From the NCBI RefSeq assembly GCF_004799495.1, contig NZ_SSMY01000002.1:310001-374000 (forward strand): 64,000 bases of DNA, written 5' to 3'. The number at the start of each line of letters is the position of its first letter. Position 1 is the first letter of the stretch. Of the stretch, positions 1-9,212 are shown one piece after another. This DNA is from Sphingomonas sp. (GTDB lineage Bacteria > Pseudomonadota > Alphaproteobacteria > Sphingomonadales > Sphingomonadaceae). The translations under genes were made by a program, and so were the position numbers. A model generated the notes under the pieces. It ran no database searches and was not told the origin of the DNA. It worked only from the letters and a program-made list of their open reading frames with translations.

Positions 1-1582
1 GATGCTGGCCGAGGAAAAGCGCCAGCACGTTGTTCGCCTCCGGCCGACGACCCGCATAGTCGAGCGCATCGACCGTGCGCAGCATCGTCGCTTCGTCGAA
101 CTTGATGTCGGCGGCGCGGCGGTAAGCGTCGGCGGCGTCCCCAAAACGTCCCATCGTCATCAGCGTGTCGCCGACCAGCAGATGCGCAGCGGGCGCCCCG
201 GGGTTGGCCGCCGCCAGCGCTTGGGCGCGGTCGAGCGCGCCGCCCGACTGCCCGGCGTCGATCAGTCCGCGGATCATGTCGACCGCGGCGACAGGGTTGC
301 CGGGATCGTTGTTGGCTGCGTTCGCGAGCACCGCCAGCCCGTCGTCGGTGCCGAACGGCGTCACGCCGTCCGCCGCAGGCCACGCCGCGCGGTCGAGGTA
401 TTTGGCTGCCCAGTCGCGCTCGCCGGTCGCCTCGAACGCGCGGCCGACCAGCGCCAGCGTGTAGCTGTCGGCGTCGCCGCGCAACGCCACCGGTCGCAGC
501 ACGTCGAGCGCACCCTTGGCGTCACCCGAGCGGAGCAATGCCGCGCCGAGTAGCCGACGCGCGGTCATGTTGAGCGGCTGGCGTCCAACCAGTTCGCGCC
601 ACTTGCCGATCGCCTGTTCGTAGGCGCCCGCCTGATAATCGAGCGTCCCGCCGAGTAGCAGTGCGCCGGGGAGGTCGTCGATCGCGCCGCCGGTGCGCTG
701 CATCAGGCTGCGTGCTAGGTCGTAATTCTGCGCCCGCGCCGCGAGCACGGCCTGGAGGTAGAGCGCCTGCGGGCTGCCCGGTCGTGCCGCGAGTGCACGA
801 CGCGTCGCGGCGAGCATGTCGGTGTACCGCCCCAGATCGCCGAGCGTCGCGGCATATTCGATCAGCGCGGGGTGGAAATAGGCATCGCGCTGCAACGCCG
901 CCTCGAACCACGGCAGTGCAGCGGCAAGACCGAACTGTTCGCGCACCAGTTCGCCGCGAAGCGTGAGCGCCTGGAGGTTCGCGTGATCGAGCGCGACCGC
1001 ACGCTGCGCGTTGGCGCTCGCCCCGGCGATGTCTCCGGCGTTGTAGCGGATCCGCGCTAGGTCGGACCAGGCATAGGAGTTGGACGGATCGACACTGAGC
1101 AACTCGCCGAGCAAGGCGATCGCGTCGGGCGACTTGCCTTGCAGCGCCAGCGCTTTCGCCGTTACCCGCGTGGCGTAACCACCAAACCGCGGGTCCGCCT
1201 TGTCCGCCTCCGCCATCGCGCGCTTGGCGTCGCCCTGGATCAGCCAGGCGTCGGCGAGCATCTGGTGCCCGCGCGCCATGTCGAAGCCGTTGGTGGCGGC
1301 GCGGCCGAGTTCGGACTCCGCCCCCACTCCGTCGCCCAGCGCGAGGAACGTCCGCGCCAGCACCGCGTGCGCCAGCCCCCATTTGGGATCGGCCGCGATC
1401 GCCTTTTGCGCATACGACCGTGCCGCGTTGAAATTGCCGTCCTTGAGCAGCCCGAGGCTGAGCACGAGATCGTTCTTCGCCGCGGCGGAATCGGCGCGGG
1501 CCGGGGCGGCGAACGCGAGCGCGACACCGGCGATTGCGGCCAGGGCGGTGCCGCCCAAGGCGACTTTGGCGAGAATCCTCAT
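1..1582 (-). CDS. prsT: PEP-CTERM system TPR-repeat protein (PrsT-like), C-terminus outside window
   Basis: Exported tetratricopeptide-repeat protein expected to work with the XrtA/PEP-CTERM exopolysaccharide machinery. 527 codons are visible and the rest lies beyond the left edge. The ATG at 1582 overlaps the prsR stop by four bases (TCAT on the plus strand). A signal peptide ends near residue 30 (AAPARA before DSAAAK). It is followed by repeated helix pairs with TPR spacing, e.g. AADPKWGLAHAVLA and VDPSNSYAWSDLARIRY. The order glycosyltransferase-prsK-prsR-TPR protein matches known PEP-CTERM EPS clusters, which is the main reason for the specific name. A generic TPR lipoprotein-like assembly factor is the alternative. 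Confidence 0.85.
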   Translation of the reverse strand, partial: MRILAKVALGGTALAAIAGVALAFAAPARADSAAAKNDLVLSLGLLKDGNFNAARSYAQKAIAADPKWGLAHAVLARTFLALGDGVGAESELGRAATNGFDMARGHQMLADAWLIQGDAKRAMAEADKADPRFGGYATRVTAKALALQGKSPDAIALLGELLSVDPSNSYAWSDLARIRYNAGDIAGASANAQRAVALDHANLQALTLRGELVREQFGLAAALPWFEAALQRDAYFHPALIEYAATLGDLGRYTDMLAATRRALAARPGSPQALYLQAVLAARAQNYDLARSLMQRTGGAIDDLPGALLLGGTLDYQAGAYEQAIGKWRELVGRQPLNMTARRLLGAALLRSGDAKGALDVLRPVALRGDADSYTLALVGRAFEATGERDWAAKYLDRAAWPAADGVTPFGTDDGLAVLANAANNDPGNPVAAVDMIRGLIDAGQSGGALDRAQALAAANPGAPAAHLLVGDTLMTMGRFGDAADAYRRAADIKFDEATMLRTVDALDYAGRRPEANNVLALFLGQH

Positions 1583-2943
1583 GCGCGGTCCTGGGCTTGG
1601 AGGTCGTAGCTCTTGAGCAAATCGTAGAGCGTCGGGCGGCTGATCCCGAGCAGCTTGGCAGTGTTCGAAATATTGCCCTCGGCGCGGGCGAGCGCGTGGC
1701 GGATCGCCTTGCGGTCGGCGGTTTCGCGCACCGCCTTCAGGTTGATCGCCTCGGGCTCGTCGCTGCCGCCCAGGTCGAGGTCGGCGGCGGTGACGTGCTT
1801 GCCGTCGGCCATGATCACCGCGCGCTTCATGCGGTTTTCGAGCTCGCGGACGTTGCCCGCCCAACCCCACGCGTCGATCGCCGCCAGCGCATCGGGCGAC
1901 AGGCCCGACAACGGCCGGTTCATCGCTTTGGCATAATGGTGGAGGAAATGCCGCGCGAGCAGCACCGCGTCGCCTGTGCGCTCGGCAAGGCTCGGGATGC
2001 GCACGACGATTTCGGCGAGGCGGTAATAGAGGTCCTCTCGAAAACTCCCCGACGCCACCATCGCGTCGACATCCTGGTGCGTCGCGCAGACGATGCGGAC
2101 GTCGACCGGGATCGCCTTGCGCCCGCCGATCCGTTCGATCACGCGCTCCTGCAGGAAGCGCAGCAACTTGACCTGAAGCAGCAGCGGCACGTCGCCGATT
2201 TCGTCGAGGAACAGCGTGCCGCTGTCGGCCAGTTCGATCTTGCCCTCGGTCGTCTTGACCGCGCCGGTGAACGCGCCCTTTTCGTGCCCGAACAATTCGC
2301 TTTCCAGCAACGTCTCGGGGATCGCCGCGCAGTTGATCGCGACGAATGCGCCCTTGCGCCCGCTCGCATTGTGCAGCCCGCGCGCGAGCACTTCCTTGCC
2401 CGTCCCGCTCGCGCCGAGCAGCATCACCGACACGTCGGCCGAGGCGACGCGCTCGATCATGCGCGTCACCTTGAGCATTTCCGGCGCGGCGGTGATCAGC
2501 TCGCCCAGCGCCGCGACCGGCGACGCGGCGAGCCGGCGGTTCTCCGCCTCCAGCGCATGGACGTGGAACGCCCGCGCGACGATCAGCCCGAGTGCGTCGA
2601 TGTCGATCGGCTTCTGGTAGAAATCCCACGCCCCCTCGCCGATCGCGCGCAACGCACTTTCGCGCGCGCCGTGGCCAGAGGCGACGATGACCTTGGTGTC
2701 GGGCTTCAGCCGCAGGATCTCCGCGAGCGTCGCGAATCCTTCGGTCACCCCGTCGGGATCGGGGGGCAGGCCGAGATCGAGCGTCACTACCGCGGGCTCT
2801 TCAGCGCGCACCGCGTCGATCGCCCCGTGCCGGTCGCCCGCGACGATGACCTCATACCCCTCATACGCCCAGCGCAACTGGCGCTGCAGCCCGGCATCGT
2901 CCTCGACGATCAGCAGTTTGGGCCGAGAAATGACATTGCTCAT
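1579..2943 (-). CDS. prsR: PEP-CTERM-box sigma-54 response regulator PrsR
   Basis: Response regulator and sigma-54 enhancer-binding protein (454 aa), predicted to turn on EPS and PEP-CTERM protein genes when phosphorylated by PrsK. Domains in order: receiver with acidic pair EDD near 14-16 and phospho-acceptor D56 (TLDLGLPP); AAA+ domain with Walker A GASGTGKE at about 177-184, the sigma-54 contact loop GAFTGA at about 223-228 and Walker B FLDEIGD; C-terminal Fis-type HTH ([17 protein letters not shown]). Its start overlaps the 3' end of prsK and its stop overlaps the TPR gene, so the three are probably co-transcribed. No -24/-12 promoter was found nearby by eye. Confidence 0.95.
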   Translation of the reverse strand: MSNVISRPKLLIVEDDAGLQRQLRWAYEGYEVIVAGDRHGAIDAVRAEEPAVVTLDLGLPPDPDGVTEGFATLAEILRLKPDTKVIVASGHGARESALRAIGEGAWDFYQKPIDIDALGLIVARAFHVHALEAENRRLAASPVAALGELITAAPEMLKVTRMIERVASADVSVMLLGASGTGKEVLARGLHNASGRKGAFVAINCAAIPETLLESELFGHEKGAFTGAVKTTEGKIELADSGTLFLDEIGDVPLLLQVKLLRFLQERVIERIGGRKAIPVDVRIVCATHQDVDAMVASGSFREDLYYRLAEIVVRIPSLAERTGDAVLLARHFLHHYAKAMNRPLSGLSPDALAAIDAWGWAGNVRELENRMKRAVIMADGKHVTAADLDLGGSDEPEAINLKAVRETADRKAIRHALARAEGNISNTAKLLGISRPTLYDLLKSYDLQAQDRA

Positions 2944-4988
2944 GCCGCGTGCTCCAGGTTGTGCGGCGCCAGCGCCTGAGGCAGCGTGACCGTGAACCGC
3001 GTGCCCTCGCCTTCGCGGCTGACCACGTCGAGGCTCCCGCCCATCGCCTGAATGACTTGCCGCGCCTCGAACGCGCCGATCCCGAACCCGCCGTGCTTGG
3101 TCGACACGAACGGACGAAACAGCCGGTCGCGAACGAAGCTCGCACTCATGCCCGTGCCGCGATCGGCGACCTCGATCGAGGTGTGCCCGACGGTCACCGT
3201 CACCGGATCGCCGCCGTTGCTCGCCTCGACGGCGTTCTGGATCAGATGGCCCAAAGCCTGTTCGAGCCGCGCGGGATCCGCGAGCGCGAGCGCGTCGCGA
3301 TCACCCGTGACAACCACTGCACGACTGCCCCCACGCATCTTCGCGATGCGCTCGGCGAGCGGCAGCAATTCGATTGCCTGCGGATCGTCGGCGCGTCCCG
3401 AATGATGCTGCGACAACCGCGCGAGCAAGTCGTTCATCCGCCCCGCCGAATCCTTAAGCGTGGCGATCATGTCGGCGCGGAAATCGGGATTGTCGGCGTG
3501 GCGCTCGGCGTTGCGCGCGACGAGCGTGAGCTGGCTCACCAGGTTCTTTACGTCGTGCAGGATGAAGGCGAAGCGCCGGTTGAACTCGTCGAACCGGCGC
3601 GCGTCGGCGAGCGCTTCGTGCGCGCGCGCCTCGGCCAGATAGCTCGCAACCTGTCGACCCGCGATGCGGAGCAGGTCGAAATCCTCCCAGTCGAGGCTGC
3701 GGTCGATTGGCGGCCGCGCGAGCAGGATCGCGCCGATCAGCGTCTTGACGTGGACCAGCGGCACCACCGCCCAGGCGGCGTGATGGTCGAGCATCCATTG
3801 CGGCACCGCGGCGAGCTCTTCCGCCGTGGCGCGGCCCGCGCGCACGCTATCGAGCTCGACGATGCGCGCACCGCCGGCGAGCAACGCGGCGAGTTCTTCA
3901 CCAGCTACACTCGCGGGCGGATCGCCGTGCCATTGCCAGCCGGTACCGACCGACAACGCGCCGCCATCGGCGACGAGCAGCAGCCCTGCGGGTGACTCGG
4001 TCAGGTCGGCGACCGCCTTGACGATGCGCTCCTCGAGCGGCGGGGCACTCTCGCCCGGCGTGCCTAGGGTTTCGGTGAAGCGCACCCATTCGGCGCGATA
4101 GTCGTAGCGGTGACGGAACAAATGCTTCGCCACCATGACGCGCAGCCACGCCTTGATCACGGGAGAAGACAACAGGGTAAGCAACGCGGCGGCCGATCCG
4201 AACACGAACGCGGTCTGCGCGACCCGCGCATAATCTCCACCGAACGCTTCGATCGCGCTGATCACGAGCACGGTGGTCATCGCATAGATCGTCAGCGCGA
4301 CGAGCGTCAGCGACTGCCACGTCACGGTGCGCGAAATATTGAGCGTCCAGTCGCCGTTGCGGTGCACCGCGATCGCCAGCATCGGTACGATCGCCACCAT
4401 CACGACCCCGCGCGCCGCGATCATCGCCAAAGGCCAATCGCCGCCAAGATAAGCGACAGCGTACAGCGCCAAGTCGGCCAGCCACATCGTCGCCAGCGCG
4501 ATGACGGCCATGCGGATGCCCCCGCGCGCAGCCGGCGCGACGAGCGAATAGAGGTGATTGACCAGCACCAGCGCGCCGACCGCGACCATCATCCGCAACA
4601 GGATGCGCACCGCCGTGATGCCGCGCCCCAGCTCGGAGCCGGCCGAAGCCTGGAACACCGCGAGGCCGATCCCGGCCACCGCGACGAGCGCAACGACGCC
4701 ATAGATCGTCTTGACCGCGCGATCGCGCCGCGCGCCAGCATCGCGGCGGAGCAGCGCGAACATGAACCCAAGCCAGCCGAGGTTGCGCAAGGACTCCGCG
4801 ACCCACGACACCATGTCGCCACTGCCGATCCCCGCCATCGCCAGCGCCCACAGCGCGGTCAGCCCCAGCGCCACGAGAAACGCCGTGCGCGGCACGCTCG
4901 CCGCGCCGTCGCGCAATTGCGACAGCGCGAGTCCCGCGAACAGGAGCGCCGCGAGCGCATGCCCCCACAGGATGACGGTCGCGCTCAT
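2940..4988 (-). CDS. prsK: PEP-CTERM system sensor histidine kinase PrsK
   Basis: Membrane histidine kinase (682 aa), partner of PrsR. The first ~290 residues hold multiple hydrophobic segments (e.g. ALAALLFAGLALSQL, TAFLVALGLTALWAL). A GAF-like region follows at about 330-450. The H-box is FILHDVKNLVSQLTL with His near 478, then the N-box LIQNAVEAS, G1 ADRGTGM and G2 GGFGIGAFEA of the ATPase domain. The HDVKN form of the H-box is typical of this family. I chose ATG 4988 because its A is the last base of the upstream stop (TGATG); a further in-frame ATG at 5009 lies inside the upstream gene. The input signal is not evident. Confidence 0.94.
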   Translation of the reverse strand: MSATVILWGHALAALLFAGLALSQLRDGAASVPRTAFLVALGLTALWALAMAGIGSGDMVSWVAESLRNLGWLGFMFALLRRDAGARRDRAVKTIYGVVALVAVAGIGLAVFQASAGSELGRGITAVRILLRMMVAVGALVLVNHLYSLVAPAARGGIRMAVIALATMWLADLALYAVAYLGGDWPLAMIAARGVVMVAIVPMLAIAVHRNGDWTLNISRTVTWQSLTLVALTIYAMTTVLVISAIEAFGGDYARVAQTAFVFGSAAALLTLLSSPVIKAWLRVMVAKHLFRHRYDYRAEWVRFTETLGTPGESAPPLEERIVKAVADLTESPAGLLLVADGGALSVGTGWQWHGDPPASVAGEELAALLAGGARIVELDSVRAGRATAEELAAVPQWMLDHHAAWAVVPLVHVKTLIGAILLARPPIDRSLDWEDFDLLRIAGRQVASYLAEARAHEALADARRFDEFNRRFAFILHDVKNLVSQLTLVARNAERHADNPDFRADMIATLKDSAGRMNDLLARLSQHHSGRADDPQAIELLPLAERIAKMRGGSRAVVVTGDRDALALADPARLEQALGHLIQNAVEASNGGDPVTVTVGHTSIEVADRGTGMSASFVRDRLFRPFVSTKHGGFGIGAFEARQVIQAMGGSLDVVSREGEGTRFTVTLPQALAPHNLEHAA

Positions 4989-6376
4989 CAGCGCGCGCCC
5001 TCCGGCCACAGCACGACGCGGATCGTCTGGAGGATAATCAGCAGGTCGAGGAACGGCGAATAATTCTTGGCGTAATAGAGGTCATATTCGAGCTTCTGGC
5101 GGCTGTCTTCGATCGACGCGCCGTACGGATAATTGATCTGCGCCCAGCCGGTGATCCCCGGCTTCACCATGTGGCGCTCGGCGTAATAATTGAGCTGCTG
5201 CTCGAGATCCTCGACGAATTGCGGGCGTTCGGGGCGCGGGCCGACGAAGCTCATCTCGCCCTTGAGCACCGACCAGCATTGCGGCAATTCGTCGAGCCGC
5301 ACTTTCCGGATGAAACGCCCGACGCGCGTGATGCGCGGGTCGTCCTTCTCCGCCCACACCGCCTGGCCGTTGACTTCGGCATCGACGCGCATCGAACGCA
5401 GCTTGATGCAGTCGAACCCGACGCCGTACAGCCCGACGCGGCGCTGACGGTAGAAGGCCGGACCCTTGCTTTCGAGCTTCACCGCGATGGCGGTCGCCAA
5501 AATGATCGGTCCGGTGATCGCGAGCAGGATCAGGCTGGCGGCGATGTCGAACAGCCGCTTGAACACGCTCGAAAGCATCCGCCCCGACGAAAAACCGTCG
5601 GAAAAGATCAGCCAACTCGGGTTGACCGACTGGAGGTCGACGCGCCCCGTTTCGCGTTCGAGGAAGGTCGAGATTTCATTGACGTGGACGCCCGTCGTCT
5701 TGATCCGCAGCAGGTCCTTGAGCGGCAGCGCGTTGCGCCGCTCCTCCAGCGCCAACACGACTTCGCTCGCGTTGAGCAGAACGACATGGTCGGCGAGGTT
5801 GTAAATCGCATCGCGCGCGATCGCTTCCGGAATGACGCGGTTGCTCTCGCTCATCGACAGATAGCCGACGACGACGAACGCCGATCCCGGCTGCGCGGCC
5901 AGCGCCTTGAGCCGCGCCGCGCGCGGGCCCGCGCCGAGCACCACGATGCGGCGCTTGAACACATGGCCGCCAAGCAGCTTGCCGAGCAGGATGCGCAGCG
6001 CGATCAGCGCCACCGCCGACAACCCCATCGCGTAGAGCAGGTTGGAGCGCCAGAAACTGAGCTGCGGCGACAGGAAGAACACGACCGACAGGAAGATCAC
6101 ACCGAGCGAGATCGCGACCAGGATGCGCGCCGTCGCGCGCCGCAACGATTGCAGCGCGTCGGCACCGTATACGCCCACCGCCACCATCGCGATTTCCAGC
6201 GCGGCGGCGTAGACGAACAATTGCAGCGCACGCTCGCGCATCGGCTCGACCAGGCTGCCGAGCTGGTGCAGGCGCAACGTATAGCCGACCTCCATCGCCG
6301 CGATCAGCAGCGCGAAGTCGAGAAACCCCAGAAACAGAACGGCATGCGGCACATAGTGCTTGAACAGCCTGATCAT
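4988..6376 (-). CDS. PEP-CTERM/XrtA-associated sugar transferase (TIGR03013-type)
   Basis: Polyprenyl-phosphate glycosyl-1-phosphate transferase (462 aa) expected to load the first sugar on undecaprenyl phosphate for EPS assembly at the inner membrane. The N-terminal half has about five hydrophobic segments and a CoA-binding-like fold (VLGAGPRAARLKALAA). The C-terminal half is a bacterial sugar transferase domain starting near residue 270 (KRLFDIAASLILLAITGP) with KLRSMRVDAE, DELPQCWSVLKGEMSFVGPR and KPGITGWAQ. It is first gene of the minus-strand group glycosyltransferase-prsK-prsR-TPR. The 167-bp divergent gap to the mannose-1-phosphate guanylyltransferase should hold both promoters. Confidence 0.93.
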   Translation of the reverse strand: MIRLFKHYVPHAVLFLGFLDFALLIAAMEVGYTLRLHQLGSLVEPMRERALQLFVYAAALEIAMVAVGVYGADALQSLRRATARILVAISLGVIFLSVVFFLSPQLSFWRSNLLYAMGLSAVALIALRILLGKLLGGHVFKRRIVVLGAGPRAARLKALAAQPGSAFVVVGYLSMSESNRVIPEAIARDAIYNLADHVVLLNASEVVLALEERRNALPLKDLLRIKTTGVHVNEISTFLERETGRVDLQSVNPSWLIFSDGFSSGRMLSSVFKRLFDIAASLILLAITGPIILATAIAVKLESKGPAFYRQRRVGLYGVGFDCIKLRSMRVDAEVNGQAVWAEKDDPRITRVGRFIRKVRLDELPQCWSVLKGEMSFVGPRPERPQFVEDLEQQLNYYAERHMVKPGITGWAQINYPYGASIEDSRQKLEYDLYYAKNYSPFLDLLIILQTIRVVLWPEGAR

Positions 6377-6543
6377 CGTCGTCGCCTCGTGACCGGCGGC
6401 GTGTAAGTTTTTCCGACACGGTCGCGTGCGGTGTCGCAGAAATTGACAAAGGAAGGATGAATGCGGGGAAACTCGGGCGCGTTCGCGTGTTTGGCAATTT
6501 CCCGGAAACGCCTAGATATATCCACGCAGCAAAGGACTTATGA

Positions 6544-7593
6544 ATGCCCGAAGCGACGACGATCATTCCTGTCATCCTGTCGGGCGGGTCGGGAACGCGG
6601 CTGTGGCCGATGTCGACGCCTGAAAAACCCAAGCAATTGCTCGCGCTGACCGCCGACGAGACAATGCTGCAGCTGACCGCGCGGCGCACCGCGGGCGAGA
6701 CGTTTGGTGCACCGATCGTCGTCGCCAACGCGCGCCACGCCGACGAGATCGAGGCGCAATTGCTCGGCATCGGCGTCAGCGACTGGACGCTGATCCTCGA
6801 ACCCGTGGCGCGCAACACCGCGCCGGCGATCGCGCTGGCGGCGCTGGCGGCGGGCGAGGATGCCGCGCTGCTGGTGATGCCGTCGGACCATGTCATCGCC
6901 GACAAAGCCGCCTTCCATGCCGCGGTGCAGGCGGCGTTGCCGATGGTCGAGCAAGGCTGGCTGGTGACGTTCGGGATCGCCCCGCATGCGCCCGAAACCG
7001 GCTATGGCTGGATCCATGTCGGCGAGGGCATCGCGCCGCGCGTCCACCGTGTCGCGCGCTTCGTGGAGAAACCGCCAAAGGACCGCGCTGAGGCGATGCT
7101 CGCGGCGGGCGATCACGTGTGGAACGGCGGCATCTTTCTGTTCCGCGCCGATGCGTTCCTGGGCGCGCTGTCGGTCCATGCGCCCGACATGCTCCACGCC
7201 GCGCAACAGGCGATGCTGAAGGGCCGGACCGAGGCGTCGCGCGTGCACCCCGACGCTGACGCCTTCGCCGCGTCACCATCGGAATCGGTCGATTATGCGG
7301 TGATGGAGAAGGCCGAGCGCGTCGCGGTCGTGCCGGTCAGCATGGGGTGGAGCGACCTCGGCAGCTGGGATGCGCTCCACGAGCTCAGCGCGTGCGACCA
7401 ATTCGGCAATGCGTGCAAGGGCGACGTCGTCGCGCTCGAAACCGAGAACAGCCTGATCCACGCCGATGGCGTCCGCGTCGCGCTGGTCGGTGTGACCGAC
7501 CTGATCGTCGTCGCCAACGGCACCGACGTGCTCATCACGCCGCGCGGACGCAGTCAGGAAGTGAAGAAGCTCATTTCCGCAATGAAGGACTGA
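6544..7593 (+). CDS. manC: mannose-1-phosphate guanylyltransferase
   Basis: Makes GDP-mannose from mannose-1-phosphate and GTP, a precursor for EPS. The nucleotidyltransferase signature LSGGSGTRLWPMSTPEKPKQ lies at the N-terminus, followed by VMPSDHVI and FVEKPP. At 349 aa it lacks the phosphomannose isomerase domain of the ~470-aa bifunctional form, so it is monofunctional. A low-GC stretch with a purine-rich site (cagcaaaggactt) precedes the ATG. It lies divergent to the PEP-CTERM sugar transferase, consistent with EPS supply. Its last 23 bp overlap the convergent membrane-protein gene. Confidence 0.94.
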   Translation: MPEATTIIPVILSGGSGTRLWPMSTPEKPKQLLALTADETMLQLTARRTAGETFGAPIVVANARHADEIEAQLLGIGVSDWTLILEPVARNTAPAIALAALAAGEDAALLVMPSDHVIADKAAFHAAVQAALPMVEQGWLVTFGIAPHAPETGYGWIHVGEGIAPRVHRVARFVEKPPKDRAEAMLAAGDHVWNGGIFLFRADAFLGALSVHAPDMLHAAQQAMLKGRTEASRVHPDADAFAASPSESVDYAVMEKAERVAVVPVSMGWSDLGSWDALHELSACDQFGNACKGDVVALETENSLIHADGVRVALVGVTDLIVVANGTDVLITPRGRSQEVKKLISAMKD

Positions 7594-9181
7594 CCGGCGC
7601 GATCACTGCCACGCCGTCGATCAGCTGGATCCGGTTCATCAGCGCGAGCGGGATTTTTTTGTCGAGAACAACGTAGAGCCGCGTCGGGTCGATCCGCCCG
7701 GCACGGAACGCCGCGGTGTCGGCATCGAGCTGGGCGCGGATCGCGGCGGGTTCGCGCGACGCGTAGAAATAGCGCAGCGGCACGGCGCGTTTCGCGGTGA
7801 TTGCCCGCCACGTCAGTTCGTCGCGCACCGCTTGCTCTAGATACGGCGTCGCCGGCTCGAACTCGATCGACGAGGCACGCTCGACCAGCGCCGGCCACGC
7901 GGGGTTGCGCGTGCGGCGATAGACCGCGTTGTCGACCGACGCGCTGGTCGCGCGCACCGCCGCGACCATCGGGGCCAGGTCGAACAGCTGGACCGCCAGC
8001 GCGACGCCCAGAACGAGGCTCGCGCGCGGCAACCGCCCCGCGACGGCGATCGCCGCCAGCGCGATCACATAACCGACCGGCCAGAACAGCCGCCCCGCCG
8101 CGCGCACTGGATCGAGCGCATCGCGCACTTGATCTGGGAGAGGCAGCGACGCGACTATTTGCCCGCGCCAGACTAGATGCGGGCCGACCGCGATCGCCGT
8201 CAGCGCGAGGAACGCCGGGAGCAACCAGACCAGCGGTAGATCGGCGATCCGTTCGCGCCGCATCACCGCTGCGCCGATCGCGACGACGACCAGCAGCAGC
8301 AGCCCCGCGCCGAAATAATTGAGTCCCTCAAACCCCTGCGCCGCGGTCGTGGTCAGCCCCGGCAGCAGCGCCGAATAATCGGGATTGCCCGGGTTCCACA
8401 GCGCGTCGAGCGCCATGCCGAACTGGCCGTAGCTTCCGGTCGGGAGCGCATCGAGCCCGACGAAGCCGAGCCACCATGCGATCCCCGCCAGCAGCACGGC
8501 AACCGCCAGTGCACCGACCGCCGTTCGCCGCCACGTCTCAGGCTCGACCGCTAACCACCGCAGCACCGCACTTGCCCAAATCGCCGCCGCCATCACCGCG
8601 AGATACGGATGGACCAGCAACGCGACTCCGAGCACCGCAGCCCACCATCCCGCACGCCGCGACCGTTCGGGATCGACGAATACCCACAGCGCCCACAGGA
8701 TCAGCCAATGCGCGCACAGGTTGACGTGGCCGTACCGCGCAATCAGCGCCGGGCTGATCGCGAGCAGCGCCGTCCCGAGGAACGCCGCGAGCGGATCGGC
8801 GACGTAGCGAGTCACCAGAGCGCGCGCGAAGGCGACCTGGAGCAGCACGCAAGCGAGCAGCCATGGGCCGGTCACTTGCCACCCCACCGGCAGGCCGAAC
8901 GGCTTGAGCAACAGCCCGAGCAACGGATTGCTGTCGGTCAGGGCAACGGGAAATCCGTCTGGCGCCATCAGCAACGGGTCGTGCAGCCCCGGCCACGTGC
9001 CCGAGCGCAGATAGGCGATCAGTCCCATGCTGTTCTGCCCGCGGTCGCTGCCGTCGAGCAGCCAAGCCACGTTGCGCGGGTCGAGGATCGCGGGATGCAT
9101 CCACGCGGCGAACATCGCCAGCGCGAGCGCGAGGTAGGCGAGCGACGGAATTGCGCGGCGCATGATGCCCGTTATGGCCAT
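7571..9181 (-). CDS. multi-spanning membrane protein, DUF6311-like (GT-C type glycan protein)
   Basis: Large integral membrane protein (536 aa from ATG 9181), with about ten hydrophobic segments and a soluble C-terminal part. An N-terminal first TM (YLALALAMFAAW) is followed by a loop rich in D/N/G (DRGQNSMGLIAYLRSGTW). This layout resembles GT-C type glycosyltransferases and the DUF6311 family, but I see no diagnostic catalytic signature. In-frame starts are TTG 9193, ATG 9181 and ATG 9163, none with a clear ribosome-binding site. The 3' end runs 23 bp into the convergent guanylyltransferase gene. A role in surface glycan assembly is inference from neighbours. Confidence 0.7.
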   Translation of the reverse strand: MAITGIMRRAIPSLAYLALALAMFAAWMHPAILDPRNVAWLLDGSDRGQNSMGLIAYLRSGTWPGLHDPLLMAPDGFPVALTDSNPLLGLLLKPFGLPVGWQVTGPWLLACVLLQVAFARALVTRYVADPLAAFLGTALLAISPALIARYGHVNLCAHWLILWALWVFVDPERSRRAGWWAAVLGVALLVHPYLAVMAAAIWASAVLRWLAVEPETWRRTAVGALAVAVLLAGIAWWLGFVGLDALPTGSYGQFGMALDALWNPGNPDYSALLPGLTTTAAQGFEGLNYFGAGLLLLVVVAIGAAVMRRERIADLPLVWLLPAFLALTAIAVGPHLVWRGQIVASLPLPDQVRDALDPVRAAGRLFWPVGYVIALAAIAVAGRLPRASLVLGVALAVQLFDLAPMVAAVRATSASVDNAVYRRTRNPAWPALVERASSIEFEPATPYLEQAVRDELTWRAITAKRAVPLRYFYASREPAAIRAQLDADTAAFRAGRIDPTRLYVVLDKKIPLALMNRIQLIDGVAVIAPVSPSLRK

Positions 9182-9212
9182 GCGACCGCGCAACCCGGTT
9201 AACCGCGCATCG

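Noticed and set aside
1534..2979. 481-codon open frame on the plus strand opposite prsR
   Set aside because: Antisense shadow of a clear NtrC-type regulator; high Arg/Asp composition, no domain and no ribosome-binding site.
6377..6543. Sigma-54 promoter for the PrsR-type regulator's own cluster
   Set aside because: TTGGCAATTTCCCGG was noticed but lacks the -12 GC at the right distance.
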